This document shows, piece after piece, positions 27,300-37,367 of a stretch of DNA of 53,112 nt. The stretch is from NCBI GenBank assembly GCA_021811945.1, contig JAKAPE010000002.1, positions 1 to 53,112 on the forward strand, in the 5' to 3' direction. Numbering within the stretch: the stretch's first letter is position 1; the number at the start of each line of letters is the position of its first letter. Source of the DNA: Pseudomonadota bacterium. Lineage in GTDB: Bacteria; Pseudomonadota; Alphaproteobacteria; Rhizobiales; Xanthobacteraceae. The notes below the pieces were generated by a model. It had not been told where the DNA came from and did no database searches. It saw nothing but the letters and a program-made list of their open reading frames with translations. Both the position numbers and the translations under genes were made by a program.

Positions 27300-28810
27300 T
27301 GGCGAATTGGCCGATCCTTTCCGTCGTTACCTTTCTCCCGCTCGTCGGCGCGCTGTTTATCGCACTGTTGCGCGACGACTCAGCCGGCGTGCGCAACGCC
27401 CGCTGGGTGGCGTTGTGGACGACGCTCGTCACCTTCGCCATCTCGCTCATCCTGGTCTGGGGCTTCGATCCTTCCTCCGCCGACTTCCAGTTTGTCGAGA
27501 AGCGGCCGTGGCTCGGCGGCGCCATCACCTACTCGATGGGCATCGACGGCATCTCGCTGCCGTTCGTGATCTTGACCACCGCCTTGATGCCGATCTGCAT
27601 TCTGGCGAGCTGGGAAGCGATCCAGCGTCGCGTGCGCGCCTACATGATCGCCTTTCTCGTCCTTGAAACGCTGATGGTCGGCACCTTCTGCGCTCTCGAC
27701 TTGGTGCTGTTCTATCTGTTCTTCGAAGGCGGTCTGATCCCGATGTTCCTGATCATCGGCGTCTGGGGCGGCCCGCGGCGCGTCTATGCCAGCTTCAAGT
27801 TCTTCCTCTATACGCTGACCGGCTCGGTGTTGATGTTGCTGGCCATCTTGGCGATGTACTGGAACGCTCAAACGACGGACATTCCGGCGCTGTTGCATCA
27901 CGCCTTTCCGCGCGAGCTGCAGACCTGGGCCTGGTTCGCCTTCCTCGCTTCGTTTGCGGTGAAGTTGCCGATGTGGCCGGTGCACACCTGGCTCCCCGAT
28001 GCGCATGTCGAGGCGCCCACCGCCGGCTCGGTCGTCCTCGCCGCCATACTCCTGAAGATGGGAGGCTACGGCTTCCTGCGTTTTTCGTTGCCTATGTTTC
28101 CGGCGGCCTCGCAGGAGCTGGCGCCGCTCATCTATGCGCTTTCGGTCGTCGCCATCGTCTATACCTCGCTCGTCGCCTTGATGCAGGAGGACATGAAGAA
28201 GCTCATCGCCTATTCCTCGGTGGCGCATATGGGCTTCGTCACCATGGGAATCTTCGCCGTGACAACGCAGGGCGTAGCCGGTGGCATTTTTCAGATGATC
28301 TCGCACGGCATCATCTCCGCCGCTCTGTTCCTCTGCGTCGGCGTCGTCTACGACCGCCTGCACACGCGCGAGATCGCCGCCTATGGCGGCCTCGTCAATC
28401 GCATGCCGCTCTACGCCTTCGCCTTCATGGTGTTCGTTCTCGCCGGTGTAGGGCTGCCGGGCACGGTCGGATTCATCGGGGAGTTCCTGACGCTGCTCGG
28501 CACATTCCGTGTCAACAATTGGGTGGCGACGCTAGCTGCGCTCGGCACCATTCTCTCTGCCGCCTATGCGCTGTGGCTCTACCGCAGGATAATTTTCGGC
28601 ACGCTGGAAAAAACCGCGTTGCTCCGCGTTAGAGACATCGGCTGGCGCGAGACGGTCGTGTTTGCGCCGCTTATCGTTCTGACGATTGTGTTCGGCGTCT
28701 ATCCGAAGCCCGTCCTCGACATTTCGGCCGTATCGGTGGCGCAGCTCATCGACAATTTCCACCATGCCGTCGGCGGCGCGCAGGCGGCGGCGCTTGAGGT
28801 GCGACGATGA
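27299..28810 (+). CDS. nuoM: NADH-quinone oxidoreductase subunit M
   Basis: Antiporter-like proton-pumping subunit. 503 residues from ATG 27299. Conserved blocks: [36 protein letters not shown] with the key Glu, and [20 protein letters not shown] with the key Lys. About 14 helices. Its end overlaps nuoN by ATGA. Confidence 0.97.
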   Translation: MANWPILSVVTFLPLVGALFIALLRDDSAGVRNARWVALWTTLVTFAISLILVWGFDPSSADFQFVEKRPWLGGAITYSMGIDGISLPFVILTTALMPICILASWEAIQRRVRAYMIAFLVLETLMVGTFCALDLVLFYLFFEGGLIPMFLIIGVWGGPRRVYASFKFFLYTLTGSVLMLLAILAMYWNAQTTDIPALLHHAFPRELQTWAWFAFLASFAVKLPMWPVHTWLPDAHVEAPTAGSVVLAAILLKMGGYGFLRFSLPMFPAASQELAPLIYALSVVAIVYTSLVALMQEDMKKLIAYSSVAHMGFVTMGIFAVTTQGVAGGIFQMISHGIISAALFLCVGVVYDRLHTREIAAYGGLVNRMPLYAFAFMVFVLAGVGLPGTVGFIGEFLTLLGTFRVNNWVATLAALGTILSAAYALWLYRRIIFGTLEKTALLRVRDIGWRETVVFAPLIVLTIVFGVYPKPVLDISAVSVAQLIDNFHHAVGGAQAAALEVRR

Positions 28811-30243
28811 AGGCTGCCTTGACTCTTCCCGCGCTCGTGCCGCTCTTGCCGGAGATGGTGCTTGGAGTCGGTGCGATGGTGCTGTTACTCGTCGGCGTCT
28901 ATCGTGGCGAGCGGGCGGTGCGGCTGATCGACGGCGCCTCGATCGCGCTGCTCGTTGTCGCCGGCGTGATCGTGCTGCTGCTGCCCGAAGGCAAGCTCGT
29001 CAGCTTCGATGGAAGCTTCGTTGTCGACGGCTTCGCCCGTTTTCTGAAAACCCTGGCGATCCTCGGCTCGGCCGCCGCGATCGCCATGTCCATCGATTAT
29101 GCGGCGCGGGAGCGCCAGCAGCGCTTCGAATATTCCGTGCTCATCGTGTTGTCTACGCTCGGCATGCTGATGTTGATCTCGGCCGCCGACCTCATCGCGC
29201 TCTATCTGGGCCTCGAATTGATGAGTCTCCCGCTCTATGTGGTGGCTGCGAGCCACCGTTCCGTGCTGCGCTCGACCGAGGCCGGGCTAAAATATTTCGT
29301 CCTCGGCGCGCTGTCCTCGGGAATGCTGCTCTACGGGGCGTCGCTGACCTACGGCTTTACCGGCACCGTCACGTTTTCGGGCATTGCCCGATCGGCGGCG
29401 CAGGCCGGACCGGGACTGATCTTCGGCCTTGTCTTTCTCTTTGTCGGGTTCTGCTTCAAGGTGTCGGCCGTGCCGTTCCACATGTGGACGCCGGACGTTT
29501 ATGAAGGCGCGCCGACGCCGGTGACCGCCTTCTTCGCCGCCGCGCCGAAGGTGGCGGGCATCGCCATGTTCGTGCGCGCGACCGTCGTCGCTTTTCCAGC
29601 CATCACCGCCCAGTGGCAGGAGATCGTGGTGTTCGTTTCCATCGCCTCGATGCTGCTCGGAGCCTTCGCCGCCATCGGCCAGCGCAACTTCAAGCGGCTG
29701 ATGGCCTATTCCTCGATCGGCCATATGGGTTTCGCCCTGATCGGACTTGCCGCCGGCACGCCGCAGGGGGTGCAGGGCGTGCTCCTCTACATGGCGATCT
29801 ATCTCACCATGACGCTTGGCGTGTTCGCGGTGATCCTGGCCATGCGGCGAAGCACGGGAATGGTGGAGTCGATCGATGAGCTTGCCGGACTGGCGCGCAC
29901 CAACCCGACCATGGCGTTCTTCCTGGCGACGCTGCTGTTCTCGATGGCCGGCGTGCCGCCGCTTGCCGGCTTTTTTGCCAAGATCTACGTGTTTCTCGCC
30001 GCCATCCAGGCAGGTCTATATGCGCTCGCGGTAATCGGTGTGCTCGCCAGCGTGGTGGGCGCGTATTATTATCTGGCGATCATCAAGATTATGTATTTCG
30101 ACGAGCCGGCGGAGGGATTTGTGCCCATGCCGGGCGAGCTCAAGGTGGTACTCGGGGTTTGCGGGCTGTTCAACATTCTGTTCTTCTTTTACCCGGGACC
30201 GCTTGTCGGCGTCGCCAGCGCGGCCGCCCGTTCGCTGTTCTGA
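28807..30243 (+). CDS. nuoN: NADH-quinone oxidoreductase subunit N
   Basis: Third antiporter-like proton-pumping subunit. 478 residues, about 13-14 helices. Blocks include [40 protein letters not shown] and [15 protein letters not shown]. The stop TGA shares its A with the ATG of birA, so complex I genes run into birA without a break. Confidence 0.97.
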   Translation: MKAALTLPALVPLLPEMVLGVGAMVLLLVGVYRGERAVRLIDGASIALLVVAGVIVLLLPEGKLVSFDGSFVVDGFARFLKTLAILGSAAAIAMSIDYAARERQQRFEYSVLIVLSTLGMLMLISAADLIALYLGLELMSLPLYVVAASHRSVLRSTEAGLKYFVLGALSSGMLLYGASLTYGFTGTVTFSGIARSAAQAGPGLIFGLVFLFVGFCFKVSAVPFHMWTPDVYEGAPTPVTAFFAAAPKVAGIAMFVRATVVAFPAITAQWQEIVVFVSIASMLLGAFAAIGQRNFKRLMAYSSIGHMGFALIGLAAGTPQGVQGVLLYMAIYLTMTLGVFAVILAMRRSTGMVESIDELAGLARTNPTMAFFLATLLFSMAGVPPLAGFFAKIYVFLAAIQAGLYALAVIGVLASVVGAYYYLAIIKIMYFDEPAEGFVPMPGELKVVLGVCGLFNILFFFYPGPLVGVASAAARSLF

Positions 30244-31040
30244 TGCAGCTCAATGCCGCGGCCGTCGCGGCCGGCTGCCGCTTGGCGGTCCACGATGCGA
30301 TTTCCTCGACCAACATCGACGCGCTGGCTCGGGCGCGGGGCGGCGAGCGCGGTCCGCTCTGGATCACCGCGCGGCGGCAGACCGCCGGCCGCGGCCGCCG
30401 CGGCAACGCATGGGTTTCCGCTCCCGGCAATCTTTACGCTACGCTCCTCCTCGCCGATCCGGCACCGGGCGAACATGCCCCGGAACTGTCGTTCGTCAGT
30501 GCGCTCGCGGTTCTTGATGCGGTTCTCGACTGCGCTCCCGCCTTGGGCGCAGAACTTGCGCTCAAATGGCCGAACGATGTGCTCTGCGGCGGCGCCAAGC
30601 TCGCCGGTATTTTGATCGAAGGCGAGGGCGTCAAGGGCGCGCTTGCCGTCGCCATCGGCATCGGCGTGAACTGCCGAAGCCATCCGAAGGAGGCGGCTTA
30701 TCCGGCGACCGATCTTGCCGCCGCCGGCGCCGATGTCTCCGCCGAAGATTTGTTCTGGGCGCTGTCTGCCACCATGCTGCGGCGGCTCGCACAGTGGGAT
30801 CGGGGCGCCGGCTTCGGCGCCGTTCGTGCCGATTGGGTCGCCCGCGCCGTCGGGATAGGCGCCGACCTGCGGGTGCGACTTCCCGACCGCGAATATTTCG
30901 GGCGCGGCGAGGGTATGGACGAACACGGCCGGCTGCTGCTGCGGCTGGCCGATGGCTCGTTGCGGGCGATCACGGCCGGCGACGTCTTCCCCCTCGATGC
31001 GTCCGTGAAGGACGCGCCGGCAACGGGGCGCATCGAGTGA
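30243..31040 (+). CDS. birA: Biotin-[acetyl-CoA-carboxylase] ligase
   Basis: Attaches biotin to the carrier lysine of biotin carboxylases through biotinyl-AMP. 265 residues. Key motifs: AISSTNIDA, TAGRGRRGNAWVS (the GRGRRG biotin-AMP loop), LKWPNDVLCGGAKLAGIL and AIGIGVNC. There is no N-terminal DNA-binding domain, so this is a ligase only and not a repressor. Its start overlaps nuoN and its end overlaps rnj by one base. The window's carboxylase gene mccB implies a biotinylated partner elsewhere that would be its substrate. Confidence 0.95.
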   Translation: MQLNAAAVAAGCRLAVHDAISSTNIDALARARGGERGPLWITARRQTAGRGRRGNAWVSAPGNLYATLLLADPAPGEHAPELSFVSALAVLDAVLDCAPALGAELALKWPNDVLCGGAKLAGILIEGEGVKGALAVAIGIGVNCRSHPKEAAYPATDLAAAGADVSAEDLFWALSATMLRRLAQWDRGAGFGAVRADWVARAVGIGADLRVRLPDREYFGRGEGMDEHGRLLLRLADGSLRAITAGDVFPLDASVKDAPATGRIE

Positions 31041-32707
31041 TGGCGCAAAGCGAACTGGTTTTCGCGCCGCTCGGCGGCGTCGGCGAGATCGGGATGAATC
31101 TCTCGATCTACGGCGTCGGCGACGCCCGCGCGCGCAAATGGCTCGTCGTCGATTGCGGCGTCTCCTTCGCCGCCGAGGAGCATTTGCCCGGCGTCGATTT
31201 GATCATGCCGGATATCCGCTTTCTCCTCGCTCAGCGCAAGAACATCGTCGGTCTCGTGCTCACCCATGGCCACGAGGACCATATGGGCGCGCTTCTCGAT
31301 CTGTGGCCGCGCCTCAACGTGCCGCTCTACGCGACGCCGTTTACCGCGGCCTTGTTCGAAGCGCGCCGACTGTCCGAACCCGGTGCTCGAAAAATCCCCA
31401 TCACTGTCGTGCCGCGCGGCGGCCGCGTCACCCTCGATCCGTTCATCATCGATTTCATCAGCGTTGCCCATTCGATTCCAGAATCGCACGCGTTGGCGAT
31501 CCGCACGCCGCTGGGCACCGTGCTGCATACCGGCGACTGGAAGATCGATCCGACCCCGCTCGTCGGCGCCGTCACCGACGTGGCGCGGCTTTCCGCGCTG
31601 GGCGAGGAGGGCGTGCTTGCCCTCATCGGCGATTCGACCAACGCCATCCGCGATGGCCGCTCGCCGTCGGAGGCCGACGTCGCCAAGACGCTTGCCGAAC
31701 TGGTGCGCACAGCGCCCGCCCGCGTCGCGGTTACTACTTTTGCCTCTCACGTCGACCGCATTCGGGCAGTGGCCGCTGCTGCGCGCGCCGCCGACCGCGA
31801 AGTGATCGTTGTCGGCCGGGCGATGGAGCGGGTTATCGCGGTCGCGCGCGAGACCGGCTATCTCGATGGCGTGCAGGATTTTCGCGGGCCAGAGACCTAC
31901 GGTTATCTGCCGCCCGACAAGGTTTTGGCGCTGTGCACGGGGAGCCAGGGCGAGCCGCGCGCGGCGCTCGCGCGCATCGCCGAGGACGAGCACCCGGAGG
32001 TGACGCTGAGCCGGGGCGATCGCGTGATCTTCTCATCCCGCGCCATTCCCGGCAACGAGAAGGCCGTGGACCGGGTGATCAACGGCCTCATCGCGCAGGG
32101 GGTCGAAGTCATCACCGACCGGGACCATCTCGTGCATGTTTCCGGCCATCCGCGGCGCGCGGAATTGGTCGAGATGATCGGCTGGCTCAAGCCAAGAATT
32201 CTCATCCCGGCCCATGGCGAAGCCCTGCACCTTGCCGAACACGCCAAGCTTGCCCGCAGAGCCGGCGTTCCCGAAGTTCTTGTCTGCCGCAACGGCGATC
32301 TGGTACGTCTCGCCCCCGGCCCGGCTGAAATCGTCGAGGAGGTTCCTTCGGGCCGCCTCTACAAGGATGGCACGCTCGTCGTCGAGTCCGAAGCCCGCGC
32401 CGTGACCGCGCGCCGGCGCCTCGGCTTTGCCGGCATCGTTTCGGTGGCGCTGGTCCTGAGCGAGAAGGGCGAACTCGCGGCCGATCCCGAAATCGACCTG
32501 ACCGGCATTCCCGAAACCGACGCCGATGGGACAGCGATTGCCGAGATCGTGCGCGAGACCGTCGAGGACACCTTCGAATCGCTGCCGAAACCGCGCCGGC
32601 GCGACCCCGAATCCGTTGCCGAAGCGGTGCGGCGCGCGGCACGCGCGGCGATCGCCGAGTGCTGGGGCAAGAAGCCGATCTGCCATGTCCACGTGCTGAT
32701 GGTGTAA
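31040..32707 (+). CDS. rnj: Ribonuclease J
   Basis: Metallo-beta-lactamase/beta-CASP ribonuclease with 5'-3' exo- and endonuclease activity in rRNA maturation and mRNA decay. 555 residues from ATG 31040. The zinc motif is THGHEDHMGAL, with further ligands in VAHSIPESHAL and HTGDWKID; GDSTNA and the beta-CASP block VTTFASHVDRIRA follow, and PAHGEALHLAEHAKL is close to the end of the catalytic core. A C-terminal domain with two acidic stretches completes the protein. Alphaproteobacteria of this order use RNase J next to RNase E. The start overlaps the birA stop. Confidence 0.95.
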   Translation: MAQSELVFAPLGGVGEIGMNLSIYGVGDARARKWLVVDCGVSFAAEEHLPGVDLIMPDIRFLLAQRKNIVGLVLTHGHEDHMGALLDLWPRLNVPLYATPFTAALFEARRLSEPGARKIPITVVPRGGRVTLDPFIIDFISVAHSIPESHALAIRTPLGTVLHTGDWKIDPTPLVGAVTDVARLSALGEEGVLALIGDSTNAIRDGRSPSEADVAKTLAELVRTAPARVAVTTFASHVDRIRAVAAAARAADREVIVVGRAMERVIAVARETGYLDGVQDFRGPETYGYLPPDKVLALCTGSQGEPRAALARIAEDEHPEVTLSRGDRVIFSSRAIPGNEKAVDRVINGLIAQGVEVITDRDHLVHVSGHPRRAELVEMIGWLKPRILIPAHGEALHLAEHAKLARRAGVPEVLVCRNGDLVRLAPGPAEIVEEVPSGRLYKDGTLVVESEARAVTARRRLGFAGIVSVALVLSEKGELAADPEIDLTGIPETDADGTAIAEIVRETVEDTFESLPKPRRRDPESVAEAVRRAARAAIAECWGKKPICHVHVLMV

Positions 32708-32811
32708 TGCCGTCGTCGGGTTTGCCGGTGCAGGCAGACTTGGAAAATTAGGGAAGGTGTCATCGTAACCCGCGTAACTCTGTAACCCTGCCCGGGATGG
32801 GGGCAGCAGCG

Positions 32812-33135
32812 ATGAGCGATATCCTTCGCCGCGTCCAAATGCTCGTCCGCAGCAATGATTACATCGTGTCTCGGCACGGCTTTCGAGAACTTGCGGCCGA
32901 TGATATTGTTGCGGAAGATGCATTGGCTGGCCTGGAAGCCGCATATGTGGTCGAAGAATATCCAGAGTCCCGCAAAGAACCGTCCGTCTTGGTTCTGGAG
33001 CACGATCGCGGTGGCCGACCAATTCATGTGATGTGGGGTGTCCCTAAGAATGCCGGACGACCGACTATACTTGTAACAGCTTACCGGCCATCACCGGAAC
33101 GATGGTCAAGCGATTTCAAGAGGCGCATCAGATGA
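32812..33135 (+). CDS. DUF4258 family protein, putative toxin
   Basis: 107-residue protein from ATG 32812. The SRHGFRELAADDI segment and the C-terminal RPIHVMWGVPKNAGRPTILVTAYRP match the DUF4258 pattern (a small RelE/BrnT-like fold with an RH near the N-terminus and a VTAY end). DUF4258 proteins are often predicted to be mRNA-interferase-like toxins, but biochemical support is thin. It overlaps the next gene by ATGA. The pair sits between rnj and mce, which are commonly close neighbours, so it looks like an accessory insertion. Confidence 0.75.
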   Translation: MSDILRRVQMLVRSNDYIVSRHGFRELAADDIVAEDALAGLEAAYVVEEYPESRKEPSVLVLEHDRGGRPIHVMWGVPKNAGRPTILVTAYRPSPERWSSDFKRRIR

Positions 33136-33344
33136 CGACGCGAAGTGCAAAAGAATTCATCCATGAAGGCAAATATGCCGCCGAAGTTCCGGTCGAACTG
33201 ATCGAGGACGATACGGCGTGGTCGCCCTATCTTTCGCCCGAAGACGTGCGCAAGCTCGACACTGTGCGGCTCGCCTTGCGCCGCGGCGATATTGCCGAAG
33301 CGGCAAAATACGGACGGGTATTTGAGCTGACGCCGGTAAATTAG
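33132..33344 (+). CDS. Small partner protein of the DUF4258 gene, putative antitoxin
   Basis: 70-residue acidic protein (MTTRSAKEFIHEGKYAAEVP; later RKLDTVRLALRRGDIAEAAKYGRVFEL). The ATG at 33132 overlaps the stop of the DUF4258 gene. The N-terminus EFIHEGKYAAEVPVE and a helical C-terminus could wrap a small toxin. No DNA-binding motif is recognised. The role of antitoxin is inferred from pairing and size only. Confidence 0.65.
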   Translation: MTTRSAKEFIHEGKYAAEVPVELIEDDTAWSPYLSPEDVRKLDTVRLALRRGDIAEAAKYGRVFELTPVN

Positions 33345-33356
33345 CAATTTTAGAGC

Positions 33357-33499
33357 GTAGCCCGGATTTGGCGAGCTGCTCCGCGTCCAGCGTTGGTGCG
33401 AACGGCTCGCCGAATCCGGGATGGAACTCGCCGCGGTTACCCCGGAGTTCCGGTTCGTCGCGGCGGCGAGCGCCGGCGCGACGCGGAAATCCGGGCTAC
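33357..33499. repeat. 143-bp intergenic element with GTAGCCCGGATTT inverted ends
   Basis: Perfect 13-bp terminal inverted repeats, GTAGCCCGGATTT (33357-33369) and AAATCCGGGCTAC (33487-33499), bound a GC-rich core that contains a further partial copy (GCCGAATCCGGGATGG). It starts 13 bp after the small partner gene and ends about 100 bp before mce. It has no open reading frame of its own. The ends are like the palindrome at 1229-1255. Confidence 0.75.
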
Positions 33500-33603
33500 A
33501 ATACTGCCATGACCCCCTCCCGCCGATCGCGGGCGTCGCCCGCGATCGGCGACCCCGCCTCAAGGTGGGAGGCGAGAGAGAACTGCGGTAGGCGAGAAGG
33601 ACT

Positions 33604-34008
33604 ATGATAGGCAGGCTCAATCACGTGGCGATCGCGGTGCGCGACATTGGCAAGGCGGCAGCGGTCTACCGCGACGTTTTCGGCGCAAAAGTTTCGGCCG
33701 CCGTAGCGCTGCCGGACCATGGTGTGACCACAGTGTTCGTCACATTGCCGAACGCCAAAATCGAGCTTTTGCAACCGCTCGGCGAGGGCTCGCCCATTGC
33801 CAAGTTCCTTGAGCGGAACCCGGACGGCGGCATGCACCACGTCTGCTACGAAGTCGATGATATTGGCGCCGCCGGCGATGCGCTGCGGGCGGCGGGTTTG
33901 CGCGTGCTCGGCGACGGCGCGCCGAAGCCCGGCGCGCACGGCAAGCCGGTGCTGTTTCTGCACCCAAAGGATTTTTCGGGCACCCTTGTCGAATTGGAAC
34001 AGGCATAG
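33604..34008 (+). CDS. mce: Methylmalonyl-CoA epimerase
   Basis: Interconverts (R)- and (S)-methylmalonyl-CoA on the way from propionyl-CoA to succinyl-CoA. 134 residues, VOC (glyoxalase) fold with two repeated modules: LNHVAIAVRDIGKAAAVYRD and GGMHHVCYEVDDI. Metal ligands are the His in NHVA, Glu in KIELL, His in MHHV and Glu near the end (TLVELEQ). Its usual follower in this order, a DUF1467 membrane protein gene, is not seen downstream. Confidence 0.93.
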   Translation: MIGRLNHVAIAVRDIGKAAAVYRDVFGAKVSAAVALPDHGVTTVFVTLPNAKIELLQPLGEGSPIAKFLERNPDGGMHHVCYEVDDIGAAGDALRAAGLRVLGDGAPKPGAHGKPVLFLHPKDFSGTLVELEQA

Positions 34009-34607
34009 AAATGCACATCGGGACGGCCGCCGACCGCGCACCTGCCTTGACGGCCTGCGATCCAGATATAGGTAAGATCAGTACGTTAGACGGCAATCAT
34101 AAGAAATTGCTCGGAGAAGCTGCGCGTTCTCATTATGACTGAATGCAGAAAGCAAAAAAAAGCAGGGCACGGGCCCTGCCGAAAAGATCTCGTCCAATTC
34201 TTTATCTTCGCCGGTTCCCCTCGCGTCTTCAATCGCTCGGCGTGCCTGCGGCGTTGCGTTGCACCGTCAAGCCATCCTCCCAAGACTTGGACCCGCCCAC
34301 TCGGATACCGTAACCCGCGGTTCCAAGCTTGCGCGCCTAATGTTCGTACCCGATCTTCGGTACCTTGTCATCATCTTACCTGCCGCCGATGACGAAAAAA
34401 TCGAAAAAATTCAAAAATTCAACTTTGAAGAACTGCGGGTGCCAACGCCAAGGTTCTCGCATACCGGGTAGACCCTGAGATCGTCATCCACGCGGCTATC
34501 GCGCCTGGAAGGCGCTCTCTGCCTTGTTCGCTCTGGCCCTTGTATTCATCCGCCGATGCGGCTTACCTCCCGCAGCCGTCCACGCGACTCATTCCGAGCG
34601 AGATTTC
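34009..34607. other. 600-bp gap without a recognisable gene
   Basis: Between mce and proS, where related genomes usually have a DUF1467 gene. It contains the minus-strand terminator-like hairpin at 34152-34179, an AT-rich patch (GACGAAAAAATCGAAAAAATT at about 34391) and short ORFs with no family signature. Minus-strand frames read a few protein-like stretches broken by stops, so an eroded gene is possible. I cannot identify it. Confidence 0.5.
34152..34179 (-). terminator. Minus-strand terminator-like hairpin
   Basis: A 7-bp GC-rich stem (GCAGGGC / GCCCTGC) with the loop ACGG is followed on the minus strand by GCTTTTTTTTGC. This is a good intrinsic terminator for leftward transcription, yet no minus-strand gene is recognised to its right, suggesting a small RNA or a lost gene. 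Confidence 0.6.
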
Positions 34608-35936
34608 ATGCGTCTTTCCCATTACTTCCTGCCGATCCTGCGCGAGACGCCGAAGGAAGCGGAGATCGTCTCCCACCGCTTGATGCTGAGGGCCGGCATG
34701 ATGCGCCAGGAGGCGGCCGGAATTTATACCTTCCTGCCGCTGGGGCTGCGCACGCTCAAGAAGGTCTGCGCGATCATACGCGAGGAGCAGGATCGTGCCG
34801 GGGCCGTCGAGCTGCTGATGCCCACCATCCAGACGGCCGACCTCTGGCGCGAAAGCGGCCGTTACGAGGCCTATGGCAAGGAGATGCTGCGCATAAAGGA
34901 TCGCCACGAGCGCGAGATGCTCTACGGGCCGACCAATGAGGAAATGATCACGGCGATCTTTCGCGCCTATGTCCGCTCCTACAAGGACCTGCCGCTCAAT
35001 CTCTATCACATCCAGTGGAAGTTTCGCGACGAAGTGCGTCCGCGCTTCGGTCTCATGCGCGGGCGCGAGTTTCTGATGAAGGACGCCTATTCGTTCGACC
35101 TCGATCTTGCCGGTGCCAGGCACGCGTACAACCGCATGTTCGTCGCCTATTTGCGTATCTTCGCCCGCATGGGATTGCGGTCGATCCCGATGGTGGCGGA
35201 GAGCGGCCCGATCGGCGGCGACCTGTCGCACGAATTCATCATTCTGGCCGAAACCGGCGAGAGCGAAGTCCACTGCCATCGCGATTATCTGGATTTCGCG
35301 GTGCCCGCAGCGGACGTGGATTTCACCGATGTCGTCGGCTTGCAGGCGACCGTCGACAAATGGACGCGGCTTTATGCGGCGACCGTGGAAAAGCATGATG
35401 AAGCCGGTTTCGGCAAGCTCGCGCCGCACCAGCGCCTTTCCGCACGCGGCATCGAAGTCGGTCATATCTTTTATTTTGGCACCAAATATTCCGAGCCGAT
35501 GAAGGCCGTCGTCGCCGGCCCCGACGGGATCGAGAGGCCGGTTCACATGGGTTCTTACGGCATCGGCCCCAGTCGGCTCGTCGCCGCCATCATCGAAGCT
35601 TTTCATGACGAGGCGGGGATCAAATGGCCGGAAAGTGTCGCGCCCTTCACGGTCGCCGTCCTCAATCTCAAGCAGGGGGCACGCGACACCGATGCCGCCT
35701 GCGAGCGGCTTTATGCCGCGCTCACCGCAAAAGGGGTCGACACGCTCTATGATGATCTCGATGAACGGCCCGGCGCGAAATTCGCCACTGCCGATCTGAT
35801 CGGCGTTCCCTGGCAAATCCTGGTCGGCCCGCGCGGCCTTGCCGAAGGCAAAGTCGAGCTGAAGCGGCGCTGCGACGGTGCGCGGGAGCTTGTGACTCCC
35901 GCCTTTGCCCTCGCCCGGATGGGTGCGGTCGTCTGA
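34608..35936 (+). CDS. proS: Prolyl-tRNA synthetase
   Basis: Class II aminoacyl-tRNA synthetase charging tRNA-Pro. 442 residues from ATG 34608: the short bacterial form typical of alphaproteobacteria, lacking the INS editing domain. Motif 1 region [17 protein letters not shown], motif 2 [20 protein letters not shown], and motif 3 [16 protein letters not shown] are all present, followed by an anticodon-binding domain from about residue 345 ([10 protein letters not shown]). Confidence 0.97.
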   Translation: MRLSHYFLPILRETPKEAEIVSHRLMLRAGMMRQEAAGIYTFLPLGLRTLKKVCAIIREEQDRAGAVELLMPTIQTADLWRESGRYEAYGKEMLRIKDRHEREMLYGPTNEEMITAIFRAYVRSYKDLPLNLYHIQWKFRDEVRPRFGLMRGREFLMKDAYSFDLDLAGARHAYNRMFVAYLRIFARMGLRSIPMVAESGPIGGDLSHEFIILAETGESEVHCHRDYLDFAVPAADVDFTDVVGLQATVDKWTRLYAATVEKHDEAGFGKLAPHQRLSARGIEVGHIFYFGTKYSEPMKAVVAGPDGIERPVHMGSYGIGPSRLVAAIIEAFHDEAGIKWPESVAPFTVAVLNLKQGARDTDAACERLYAALTAKGVDTLYDDLDERPGAKFATADLIGVPWQILVGPRGLAEGKVELKRRCDGARELVTPAFALARMGAVV

Positions 35937-36098
35937 GCGCAGTTGCAACAGCGTGCCCGACCAGGGCAAGCCAGACCAAGAGATCATGCCGCACTGAGAA
36001 GTGCATAAGTTGTGTGTGGCCAGGCCGGCCGTGAAGTCGGCGGCTTGAATCCGCCAGAATCGTGTGAAACTCGGGTGACTCGCGGGGATCATGCATTA

Positions 36099-37367
36099 AT
36101 GCCGGAATCCATCAGCACCCGGCCGTTTGCGCCATTCGAATGGATGCTTTCGCTGCGCTATTTGCGGGCGCGGCGCAAAGAAGGTTTCATTTCCGTCATT
36201 GCCGGTTTTTCTTTTCTCGGCATCACGCTCGGGGTTGCGACGCTCATCATCGTCATGGCGGTGATGAACGGGTTTCGTCAGGAATTGCTGAAGAAGATTC
36301 TCGGCCTCAACGGCCACCTCTTGATCCAACCGCTAGAGCAGCCGCTGACCGACTGGGCCGTGGTCGCCGCTCGCGTCGATAAGGTGCCCGGCATCCGCCT
36401 CGCTGCACCCATCGTCGAGGGGCAGGCGCTCGCCTCCTCGCCGTTCAACGCCTCCGGCGTTCTGGTGCGCGGAATCCGCGGCAGCGACCTCGCCAAGCTT
36501 TCCTCTGTCGCCGAGAACATCAAGCAGGGTACGCTCCAGGGCTTTGACCAAGGGCAGGGGATTGCCATCGGCAGCCGCCTCGCCGAGCAGCTTTCCGTGC
36601 GCGCCGGGGACAACATCACCCTCGTCGCTCCGCGCGGCGCGGTGACGCCGATGGGAACGACGCCGCGCATCAAATCCTACCGGATCGCCGCCGTGTTTGA
36701 GATCGGCATGTCGGAATACGACGCCGCCTTCGTCTTCATGCCGCTGAAGGAGGCACAGGCCTATTTCAACCGTCCGGGCGACGTGACCGCAATCGAGGTC
36801 TATACCGACAACCCGGACCGGGTCGACGCCTATCGCCCGCTGGTGAGCAAGGCCGCCGCACGGCCGATCTACATGATCGATTGGCGGCAAAGGAACGCCA
36901 CCTTCTTCAATGCGCTCGAAGTCGAGCGCAATGTAATGTTTCTGATCCTGACCTTGATCGTGCTGGTGGCAGCCCTCAATATCGTCTCCGGCCTGATCAT
37001 GCTGGTGAAAGACAAGGGCAGCGACATCGCCATTCTGCGCACGATGGGCGCGACGCAGGGCGCGATCATGCGCGTCTTTTTTGTCACCGGCGCCTCGATC
37101 GGAATAGTCGGCACTCTGGTCGGTTTCCTTCTCGGCACGGTCGTCTGCCTCAACATTGAATCGATTCGTCACTTTTTGTCCTGGCTCACCAATACCGAGC
37201 TGTTCTCGCCCGAGCTTTATTTCTTGTCGCGGCTGCCTGCCGACATGAATCCTGGCGAAACCACGGCGGTCATGGTCATGGCGCTCGGCCTGTCGTTTCT
37301 AGCGACGCTCTATCCGTCCTGGCGGGCGGCACGGCTCGATCCGGTCGAAGCGTTGCGCTACGAGTGA
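36099..37367 (+). CDS. lolC: Lipoprotein-releasing ABC transporter permease (LolC/LolE family)
   Basis: Inner-membrane permease that, with LolD, extracts lipoproteins from the inner membrane and hands them to LolA. 422 residues from ATG 36099. Four transmembrane segments (about 30-55, 280-305, 325-355, 390-415) with a large periplasmic domain between the first and second, as in the LolC/E fold. Signatures [18 protein letters not shown] and [10 protein letters not shown] (coupling region). One gene probably serves for both LolC and LolE, as is usual in this group. The stop overlaps lolD. Confidence 0.93.
   Translation: MPESISTRPFAPFEWMLSLRYLRARRKEGFISVIAGFSFLGITLGVATLIIVMAVMNGFRQELLKKILGLNGHLLIQPLEQPLTDWAVVAARVDKVPGIRLAAPIVEGQALASSPFNASGVLVRGIRGSDLAKLSSVAENIKQGTLQGFDQGQGIAIGSRLAEQLSVRAGDNITLVAPRGAVTPMGTTPRIKSYRIAAVFEIGMSEYDAAFVFMPLKEAQAYFNRPGDVTAIEVYTDNPDRVDAYRPLVSKAAARPIYMIDWRQRNATFFNALEVERNVMFLILTLIVLVAALNIVSGLIMLVKDKGSDIAILRTMGATQGAIMRVFFVTGASIGIVGTLVGFLLGTVVCLNIESIRHFLSWLTNTELFSPELYFLSRLPADMNPGETTAVMVMALGLSFLATLYPSWRAARLDPVEALRYE

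Noticed and set aside
33368-33607. 79-residue ORF between the small partner gene and mce
   Set aside because: It is read from the palindromic repeat element and is Ser/Arg-rich without a ribosome site.
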